From the NCBI RefSeq assembly GCF_031599675.1, contig NZ_CP134223.1, positions 2,418,001 to 2,482,000 on the forward strand: 64,000 nucleotides of DNA, given 5' to 3'. The notes under the pieces are model-generated. The model did not search any database and was not told the DNA's origin. It worked only from the letters and a program-made list of their open reading frames with translations. Within the stretch, counting starts at the first letter, position 1; each line of letters begins with the position of its first letter. The stretch comes from Paenibacillus pedocola (GTDB lineage: Bacteria; Bacillota; Bacilli; Paenibacillales; Paenibacillaceae). The position numbers were made by a program, and so were the translations under genes. Positions 45,101 to 52,900 of this stretch are shown here, piece after piece.

Positions 45101-46865
45101 GCAGGTGGCTGTGAAAGACAGCGAGCTCAGCAAAATCACCTATTCAGTGGCTTCCGGGGATTCTGTCGAGGTTGTAACAGCGAACGATACGCTTACGAAA
45201 AAACCAGTAACTACAATTACCGCCCTGTCAACCGGCTCCAGCCTGATTGAAGGGGAATATAAGGTAGCGGAAGGTGTTAGCCTTCAAGGTTATACCGTTG
45301 CTACGGTTGCAGTACCTAAGCCTGAGAAGCTGGGCAGTCTGACAATTTCGGCAGAAACAGTCTACGCGGATACCGATCATACGAAGATTGTCGTCTCTGA
45401 TTCTGGAGATATGACCGGCCAGCAATTGGCTTATAAGATCTACCCTGCAGGTACAGCAGCTGTACTTCCGGTATTCGAATCCAATCTGAGCGATTGGGAA
45501 ATGCTGCCTGCGGACGGTGTGATTTCTGTAAAACCGGGTGACGTAATCGTAGTTGCCAAACGTACTTCGCTCCATAAGCTTGCCATGGCAGCAGCTAAAG
45601 TATCATCGATTATTTACTCCAACCTGCCGGGCGGAACAGGCGGTGGCGGCGGAGGCGGTGGCGGCGCTGTTGGCGGTGTTGCACCGGTAACACCGACCGG
45701 GCTTCCTGCTGCGACATTAAATGGTCAGCCTGTGGATGCTGCCTGGGATGGAACGACGGCCATCATTCATGTGACTACGGACAGCAAGGCTGGGGAAAGC
45801 AGCGGGGATATTACGATTAGCAGCACAGATTCTGCGGCTACAGGCTTCAATATTACTGTTGACCTGAATTTTGCAGAGCAGGCCATTGCAGCCAAGAAGA
45901 AGATTATTGTCAGTCTGCCACAAGCCCAGCTTGTAATTGGACCAGAGAACCTGGCCGGAATGAAAGAGCCGCTTAAGATTAGCGTTGGAAACAACTCCGC
46001 TGCGGACAAGGAGGCAATGACGGCTCTTGCCAAGACTCAGAATTTCAACGTATTGGCTGCAGGCGGCGGGACAACTGTTGCTGTCAATCTGCCTGCGGGC
46101 AAATGGACACCGGCGCTTCAGTCTAAGGTTATGATTCCAACCGGTATCACTGCAGGTGACATAACCGCTGTAGTCTTGAAAGATGACAGCGGCAACTGGA
46201 CGACAGTACCTTGGAAGCTGGCCGCAAACGGCAGTTATGTGGATGTCCAGTTGACAGGAGAAGGAAGTCTGTTCTTTATCAACAACACCAAGGCGTTCAA
46301 GGATGTTGCCAAGGGCTTCTGGGCCGAACAAAGCATTCAAGACGCTTCGGACAAACTGTTTGTCATGGGTAAGGCGGCTGACAGCTTTGTCCCTCAGGCT
46401 AAAGTAACCCGTGCTGAGCTGCCTACCATTCTGCTCAGAGTAGCGGGCCTCATGAACAATCCGTTCACGCAGCAGAACTTCACGGACGTGGCGGCAGGCA
46501 GCTGGTACAGCCGCAGCGTATCTATCGCCGCTGAGCTGGGAATTGTCACTGGACAGAGCTCCGGACAATATGCACCGCAGGCTACATTAACGCGGATGGA
46601 AGCCATGACAATGGTCGGAAGACTGCTGAATGTGGTCAGCGCCGGCGGTGAAACGCTTAGCAATGCTGAGATTACGCAAATTCTTAGCAGTTATTCGGAC
46701 AAGGATATGATTCCGGCATGGGCTAAGCAATCGATCGCACTTAGCATTAAATACGGAATCATCCGCGGGACAGACGGCAAGATCAACCCTGCGGGCGTAT
46801 TGACCCGTGCGGAAGCTGCTGCGATAGCTATCCGGCTTGATGAGTACATTACAGACAAACAATAG
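39129..46865 (+). CDS. Giant SLH-anchored surface protein with a long central beta-rich region
   Basis: A 2578-residue exported protein. The signal peptide (VKLFKKT, hydrophobic, ending near ALADA) covers residues 1-31. Residues 35-330 form a beta-sandwich domain (NEFIKVTVDNATGRYGVRTV). Residues about 870-900 are very acidic (DDEDEEEEGEEAPENTNPED). Residues 930-1290 are an unusual strand-rich region, with glycine and aromatic alternation such as YYWGGGVEFGTS and VSLRFGMAPAYFFGD. FN3/Ig-like domains fill 1450-2160. A poly-Gly linker lies at about 2168-2185, and three SLH motifs at 2389-2578 (KDVAKGFWAEQSI, DVAAGSWYSRSV). It begins 22 bp after the previous gene; the GTG at 39132 has better spacing to GGGGGG than the ATG. 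Function unknown. Confidence 0.75.
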   Translation: MVKLFKKTCAMMLSFVMVFLSTSESLHALADAVKNTNTTTIQNEFIKVTVDNATGRYGVRTVEGQPIRKKDQETNLLFKGDDPETSFTTFRIDGTDYIYGNKYKFGNNFYSETTAPKIVVNTNGTQQLEMIWKIKGVEIKQILMLYTDSADKVNSGNVNIRYEVNNKSGAKVEVGSRILLDTMVGSNDGPLFQIGTAYQAPLMVERKLTHDPKAAGIPDEDAALYKLPSYWVMRDKLDLANPQATNVVAYGFNNIAEQNINIVDEMIVGHWNGLANTKWDYTVHPNLDFTRDTNDYGSSDSAVAFYWNPDTIAAGGSQSFETVYGLGEIIAPDKVFSIRYVDQIQQLATLPDNSAYNNEGIFDITAEVENLAAFGMEHSQIEVQLDLESGLDFVKLDSKGDVVRDKNGKPVLENTRSRSLEFKKSATPEEAEQGIKPKYKPGDTIAVSFKVMAKGRPWPVTREYMLTARSPETQSKIEGVDDESIKAQYESNKSNFILLPPVGEATPTYVYGISPQELYSTDVKYMTVNLSNIEAYNTGNETTAPNFDLYLKETVTGERYKVDVQDAVVMQPTDDGMSGDMRITYRGGAKVDESGTVIEPDLGPELPLGEYQVEIDYKGDAGGDEEVAAMYDITTEQTILVSDNDESRIREAGIMVVYKQLVDVSGIANGASVSGDLLDDLNSMFPDEPFEDGAFLYNAVTEYKKTKAVFGMASKAVDPEFELSDFMDDEALEETPLYNYKLFDSEEELEAFEAEAEEEEIDREVVVVIRGMIKQVGSKADEQVIVDTKTEPAIINDSVAYTGKDLAFVRGKLDIFGVSQPDDMPFLDTLFIKGDGTLSVASSGFIFHQGEWTLDFFNGFNKSLGGDNYNLPSASTGDDEDEEEEGEEAPENTNPEDDTENGSLKWAVGGVGDRLNPLRQVMIEDVYFNKQSLFGAPSFSIDGFGLSFNDFILREGGISFGGSLSMKIVNAEINNVVFNDKGFVGIDAALKFDLGEELGLFGPKKEGAAKKKEDGPKSPSGEITVTHYVQDVGGEPVENQYGLAFDAQLKNMLEVSIELSLKKVKDGRILPDVIAFGAGLPSPGILITGATYLTGVRGAVRELADTIAGGSKDDPFPLTVSAGVSLRFGMAPAYFFGDVDLTVKRTGLKVEGKLDYSAKADAEDDEKLPMLTEALLEAQWVTPWFVRVQSEMDIGGWDIIVGKAGIFVGQNLEKNRTDFEGYIGSKVQIPNDVPIVGGMPLSSMFLGVNNDKVWGSIGVLLISLGITYYWGGGVEFGTSTDQLPEGMIHLVVDDPELGPRLMVIGQGVETLATSEAAAPAAEQENQEIVYHEINEEMKLVENGSLNVSVGGITVKNSGRVHEIPMDNVTGNAVIEMEYESKDLPAFTLKDASGKVFPVKFDNTNTDPTANAFTQYIPASNSPDQVDIRKAYIIVPADKVKSGGKWTLTAVSAVKTKLLNVPTTPQLNDINLAKDSTNVNKFTASWKVANAAEGDTINLYLAEDAVTKNTTTLENGDAVLEAGDPGLLIAKDIPVGQGGSVSNGITSGSTSLDVTNVTLMGNQEDIRGLLRQGNYYLRAELKSSANFATKTSAQKFELTDPFAPQNVSEVKVEPAGNGLFALSFKPGAKKAGHADYEHSYIIDAKREQDGTMKDYSNFGEILFTEDELAPYWNASTGKYEGILIGGWSATSTTDEVELGSLEGTVMDLKDVKYVGLEVDHEYEIGVSAATIPTAADDKNQNYHYADRIAAATKLLPKPVKPNLDITGQGTVVDTGDYTNLLTKQTEQTLSLTSDQKNVTVEAFYADQSIGKVALSNTASGSQGTLKLDQFKTDGPFAIELRATNSVTKDLSVTMLYLTVDTIAPVLYIDQPATGARTVNDGTGNTITVAGTTTKDTLLKVGSTVIPVADDGTFNAKVAVNSAEPTVALQFTATDAAGNENSAVVDISNESFEVPSALILEKVPSLQPGQTGTVKAYLKVADGKDENGKTKYKQVAVKDSELSKITYSVASGDSVEVVTANDTLTKKPVTTITALSTGSSLIEGEYKVAEGVSLQGYTVATVAVPKPEKLGSLTISAETVYADTDHTKIVVSDSGDMTGQQLAYKIYPAGTAAVLPVFESNLSDWEMLPADGVISVKPGDVIVVAKRTSLHKLAMAAAKVSSIIYSNLPGGTGGGGGGGGGAVGGVAPVTPTGLPAATLNGQPVDAAWDGTTAIIHVTTDSKAGESSGDITISSTDSAATGFNITVDLNFAEQAIAAKKKIIVSLPQAQLVIGPENLAGMKEPLKISVGNNSAADKEAMTALAKTQNFNVLAAGGGTTVAVNLPAGKWTPALQSKVMIPTGITAGDITAVVLKDDSGNWTTVPWKLAANGSYVDVQLTGEGSLFFINNTKAFKDVAKGFWAEQSIQDASDKLFVMGKAADSFVPQAKVTRAELPTILLRVAGLMNNPFTQQNFTDVAAGSWYSRSVSIAAELGIVTGQSSGQYAPQATLTRMEAMTMVGRLLNVVSAGGETLSNAEITQILSSYSDKDMIPAWAKQSIALSIKYGIIRGTDGKINPAGVLTRAEAAAIAIRLDEYITDKQ

Positions 46866-46875
46866 AGAAGCAGGG

Positions 46876-46903
46876 CCCACACCCGTGAGATGACAGGTGT
46901 GGG
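46876..46903 (+). promoter_or_regulatory. Intercistronic hairpin between two giant surface-protein genes
   Basis: CCCACACC (46876-46883) and GGTGTGGG (46896-46903) form a perfect 8-bp stem with a 12-nt loop and no T run. It may be a partial attenuator or an mRNA-stability element rather than a full terminator. Confidence 0.55.
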
Positions 46904-46947
46904 TATCCTACTGTAAAGGATCACAATACTATTTAAGGTGGTGCATG

Positions 46948-49900
46948 ATGGGAATGAAGCAGAAATCAATCCTGGGGTTGGCGGTTGCGCTGATCGTGCT
47001 GACTATCGCAGCGGTTGCCGGGGGCTTGATGGCGAAAGCCGATGGGCAGACCTGGTCGGGCGCGGCAGATACGTCATGGTACAACCCGGTTTATACAACC
47101 TTTAAGATTGACAATGTAGCCAAGCTCGCCGGGGTAGCGAAGCTGGTAAACGAAGATAAAGATGCCAATGGGGACCCGATTAACGGGTTCAGCGGTAAGA
47201 TTTTGGAAATTGACCGTGACTTGGATCTTGGTGCTCATCTCTGGGTACCGATTGGAACCGGGGAGCATCCGTTTCGCGGAACTTTGATTTCTATTGAGGG
47301 CTCTATTATCACCCTGTCGGGGATGAAAGTGCAGGACGGCCTGTCCTATCAGGGGCTGGTCGGCAATATGATTGACGGAACGGTAGGCGGGTTTGAATTT
47401 TCCAATAGCGGTTCCATCAGTGTGACAAGTGTTACCTATGATGTCTATGCAGGTGCTGCAGTCGGCAAGATGGCCGGCATCAGTATTGTGTATGACATTA
47501 CTAACAACATGAATATTACAACGGACAGCGCGCCTTACCCTGCTTATTCCGGGGGGATCGTCGGGATGGGGGAAGGCTCCATCGCCAATTCCTTTAACCA
47601 TGGCGTAGTTACCTCAACGGGTACGACTGCTGTCGGCGGGATCGTGGGTTATGGAGACACCGGCGGCCTGAAGGTCAAGAAGGTGTCGAACTACGGCGCA
47701 GTACATGCTAACGGAATAAGCGGTGACATCATTTATGCAGGTGGTATCACCGGGCATACGGTTGGCTCTGTTACGATGAATGATGAGGATACCGTAATCA
47801 GCAATACTGCTCCAGTTACAGCAAATGGCGGTTCGACCGTCTATGCCGGGGGTATTATCGGTAAAATCGACAATACGGCAGAGTTCTCCGATTCGACAAT
47901 CAACAGCGGAGAAGTAGGTATTGAAGCACCGGCAGCAACCGGCACCTATGCCGGAGGCTTGCTGGGGGCAACCGGGACTGTGACCAGTCCCGACTTCAAT
48001 ATCGCTTTTGTCAATTCTGCTCCTGTCACCAATGTTGGCGGAACCAATGTGCATACAGGCGGGATTGCCGGCTATGCAGACAGTACGTTCACATGGACAA
48101 AAGGCTACATTCATGCTGCCGATGTAACGGCTGCAGGCTCACAGAATATCTACACCGGCGGATTAATCGGTTATGCAGCCAAAGGAGTTGTGCTGAATAA
48201 TCCTGCGGCTAATGCTTATGGGAATACCGCTCATATCAAAGCCAGCGGCGGCACCCATGTGTATACGGGTGGAATTGCCGGCTACGATACGGGCGGCAGT
48301 ATCTCCAATGCTTCCTTCACGGGCAGCATAGATGCTGCCGGTACAGCGGATGTGTACACCGGTGGGATCGCCGGATATGAGACCGGCGGAACCATTACGG
48401 TTTCTCAGGCCGGTAACCTCTCCTCGGCTCCAATGATTACTTCCGATGGAACCATCGGCGGGATCGTTGGTTATCTGGATGGAACGGTTAGCCAGGTTTC
48501 CGTTAAGTATATCCACCTGAAAGCTACAGCTGAAGGCGGTGTTATAGGCGGGATCGCAGGCCGTGCGCAAGGCACCATCAGCAGCGCTTTTGCCGGGGAT
48601 GCTGAAGCTGCGGACTACAACAGCTTAACGATTGAGTCCGCGGTTAAGAATCCGGCTGCCGGCGCTGATAACATCACAGCGGGCGGGCTTGTCGGTATCA
48701 ATGACAAGGCGCTGGAGCTTATCGGCAGCAAGGCTGCCAGAGTAGGTTTTATTACGGAGAGCGGGAAGAGCGGATATACCTTCGGTGCTGTAGCGGGTGA
48801 GCTTAACGCGCTGGCTGTCATCGGGACAACAGCAGTACCGATTGAAGCCAATGATTTCCTGATTGAACTGAAAGCAGACAATAGCATTGCAGGCGGTGCG
48901 GTCGGGATTAACCGGGCAACCGGACTCCATCTGCACACGAACCGCATTGAGATCAAAGCATTGGGAGTATCGGCGCGTGCCGGTGGTGTCTTTGGTGAGA
49001 ATCACAGCGCGGCCCCATATGTACTGGCTGAAAATATTGTCCTGTCTTCCACAGGCGCAGATGCGAAGCTTGGCGGGATTGCCGGATATAACACGGGATC
49101 GCTCACAGACGCCACTGCAAATGCGGTGAGCATTATTGTTAATGGTGAACGTACCGAAGCCGGCGGCATTGCCGGACGTTCGGAAGGAGCGGACGCTGCC
49201 TCCAGCCGGGCCAGTATTGTTACCCCAGTATTCACTGCCGGGGAAGCAACCGTTGTAACGGTTAACGCAGTTGATGCCAAAGCCGGCGGCATTGCCGGAT
49301 TTGCGACAGCTACGGATATTATTAACCCTGCAGCCGGAGCGGTAGCACCGGATTACGTCAGTTTCTCGGTCAAAGCAGCTGGGGCCAGAGTCGGCGGATT
49401 AGCCGGAGCCCTGGAGAACAGTAATATCAGCGGGGATACCACTGCAATTAATATCGAGAATCTGCTGATCAATACAACCAAGGACGCTGCAAACGCCTAT
49501 GTCGGCGGTCTGGTCGGCTATAACGACAAGTCCAGGCTGGAACGTCTGGTCGGCAAAACTCTGAATCTGACCTTAAACGGGCCTGGCGTGATAACCGGAG
49601 GAATGACCGGTTACAATCTGGGTACCAATTCGGCAGTTATAATGAACAACTATATTTCCGCCCTTAGTCTGAAAGCTAACGCTACCGCAAGCGGCTCGAC
49701 AATTGGCGGTATCGTCGGACTCAATGATGCGCGGAACACAGACCCGGCCGTAAACCCGGGAACAGCGGTAAGCACACTTCAGAACAGCCGGACACTAGGC
49801 AGTATTGCGATTACGGCACCTTCCTCGAAGCTGGGCGGAATGGTCGGCGAAAACCGCAGCCTGATTGCCAATAACAGCATTACGGATAAAATCTCGGTGT

Positions 49901-52900
49901 CCTCCAAAGGCAGCAATGTAACCTTCGGCGGCTTGGCCGGATTGAACACGGAAAAAGGAACACTTTACTACACCTATTCGAATGCCAACCTGACCATCGA
50001 GGGTGCCGGTACACTGGCAGGCGGTCTGGCAGGCGAGAATGCCGGACAGGTCAAAGGCTCTTATGTTGATATCGACATTACGGGCAAGGCTACTGGTACA
50101 GCAAGCCAGTCTGTCTTCCTGGGCGGTCTAATCGGCCGAAACAGTGCAGGTACGGTGGAGCAGTCTTATACTTCATCCAAAGTTACTGCGGACGGCATAT
50201 ATACCAATGTCGGCGGGCTCATCGGTGAGCTGACCGGTGGTTCAATCAAGAACTCCTACGTGGCAAAAAGCGTATATGCCACTAAAGAAAATTCCTATGC
50301 CGGCGGATTTATCGGCAGAATTAAAGACGGTAAAGTAACAAACGCCTACTCTGCGGCTGAAGTATCAGCCACAAATGGCGCATATGCCGGAGGTTTTGCC
50401 GGCCGCTATGATAATGCCAGCAAGGAGCTCTTATATAAGACCTACTATATTAAAGATGACTCACTCAATATCAATACAGATCTGCCGGACTTTGCAGAAG
50501 GCAACCACCGCTGGTTGAACGTGCATGTAAGGCTGACAACCATTCTGTCGTCTACATTGAAGGACAGAACTGCATTCCCTGACCTGTCCGGCTGGGATTT
50601 CACCAGTGCATGGAAATACGGATCACTGAATGCGGATTACAAATACCCAGAAGTGAACCGTGAAGCAAATACGGGCGGCGATACCGGCAATGAGGTCAAT
50701 GCCAATATCAACTGGTACATGAAGGATAAGGATGCTATCGGCTTCCAGATTACCAGTGAAGCGGAACTAGCCGGCCTCGCGGCAATTGTCAACGGCACGA
50801 TTGCCGGTGTGGACCAATTCGACTTCGCAGGTAGAACTATCACCATCATGAACCCGATTCATATTCAATCGAAGCAATGGGTTCCGATCGGCGACAAGGA
50901 AGAGAATGCCTTTGAAGGTACCCTCGAAGGCGGCAATCATCTGATTGACGGCCTGACCCTGCAGCCGGTCTTCACTTACTCCGGTTTGTTCGGAGTTATC
51001 GGAAAAGAAGGAACGGTATCCAACATCAATCTGGAGCCATTATCCGTGACCGGTAACCAATACAGCGGCGCTCTGGCCGGTCTGAATCTGGGTACGGTAT
51101 CGAATGTGGATCTGAAGCTGCTTGGCGGCATCAAGATCAGCGGCGGAACTGTTGGCGGAATTATCGGTAAGAACACCGGGGCTGTCTCCGGGCTGAAGCT
51201 GACCCTGGATGGCGGAAGCCGGATCGAGACGGTTTACAGCAGCGGAATTGCCGGAGGTATTATTGGTGATAACACAGCCGATGTCACCTCCACGACACTC
51301 TCGGTGAATACAATCGACGGCAGCATCGGCAGCTCTGCTGATCAAGCTGTTGTTGGCGGCGCCTTCGGCAGACAGTCGGGAAATGTAACAGGCCTGAAAT
51401 TGGAAGTAAGCTCGAAGATCCGGATTACTTCAACGGGCATGAACAGCATCACGGGCGGTCTGATCGGTTCTTACACCGACGGAACGGCCAGTGAACTGGA
51501 AGTAAGCTTCACTGACGGAACGCTGGAAGCCCGCGGACATGATTCCATTCTGGGCGGCGTGATCGGCCAATCTGCTGCCGGGACATTGCTCAAGAATATT
51601 ACAGTCACCGGACCAGACGACGGTGTTCAATTGACCGGTAATGGTACAGTGGGCGGTATCGTGGGTGTGAAAGAAGGCGTACTTGGCGGCATCCTGCCTC
51701 TGAATATTGAAGCTGGCGGCAGCAACTTCGATATTGATCATGCAGCAGCAAGACAGATTCATCTGGTCACGACGGAAGACTCTCTGGAAGCAGTGATCGG
51801 CGGGATTACCGGACAGGCTGTAAATGTAGCCATGAATGGAGGCTCGTTTGAAGGTGGAATTTCGGCTCCAGGCGAAACCGTAACTGCAGGTGGTATTACC
51901 GGACAAGCCGGGAACACCATTCTCTATGATGTAGAAGCCGCTCCAGTGATTACGGCGACAGCCAAAACGGGTGAAGCAGCAGTTGGGGGGATTGCCGGAA
52001 CAATCTCCAGCGATGATATGAACCAAGGCTTTGACTTTGGCAAAGCCTATCCTCTATACAGAGGTATTTATCTCGCAGAGGTCCATAACGGGGCTATTAC
52101 AGTAACCGGAGTAAACAATGCAATGGATCTTTATGCCGGAGGTTTGACAGGGCGTATGACGGATGCATCGGTCTACCGCTCCAATACGGCAATTGACCTG
52201 AAGGTTATCGGCGGGAAAACTGTGAATGCCGGCGGTATCGCAGGTTACAGCAACGGCATTATCGTGGATGCATTGGGGAACAACAGCCTGAATGCAGAAG
52301 CCAGTGGCTTGTACAATGTTGGCGGTATCGTCGGCTGGGGAGCTGACGGTGAAATTCATTACACTGAAGCTGCTGCCCAAGGCGGCCAGTCTATTACTGT
52401 AGGGACTGCTCTGACTCTGGAAAATTCCTTGCCGGCGATACATGCCGGAGGTATTGTAGGATTGGGGGATCACATTAAGATCACCTATACTCATGCACAG
52501 CTTCCAGTGAACATTAACGATACCAATAAAGACAATACGATTTATGCGGGCGGTTTCGCCGGTCTTCTGGGTGATACCGATGTCCGCGAAGCCCAGATTC
52601 AGCACTCTTATGCTACAGGTGCTTTGAATGTCAGCGGCAGGCTGGGGTCTTATGTCGGCGGCTTTGCCGGATCGGTAGACCACTACAGCATTAGCGATGC
52701 TTATGCTTCCGGTGATATTGCCAATACGGCGCTGGACACGCGCAGCGGCGGTTTCGCGGCAGCGGTTGAAAGAAACGCCAGCATCAGCAGCTCCTATGCG
52801 CTGCAGGCAAAGGTTACTACAACAGGAATCAAATCATCAACCCGGTCTTATACAGGCGGCTTCGCCGGTTATAATGACGGATCTTTAAACATTATATACT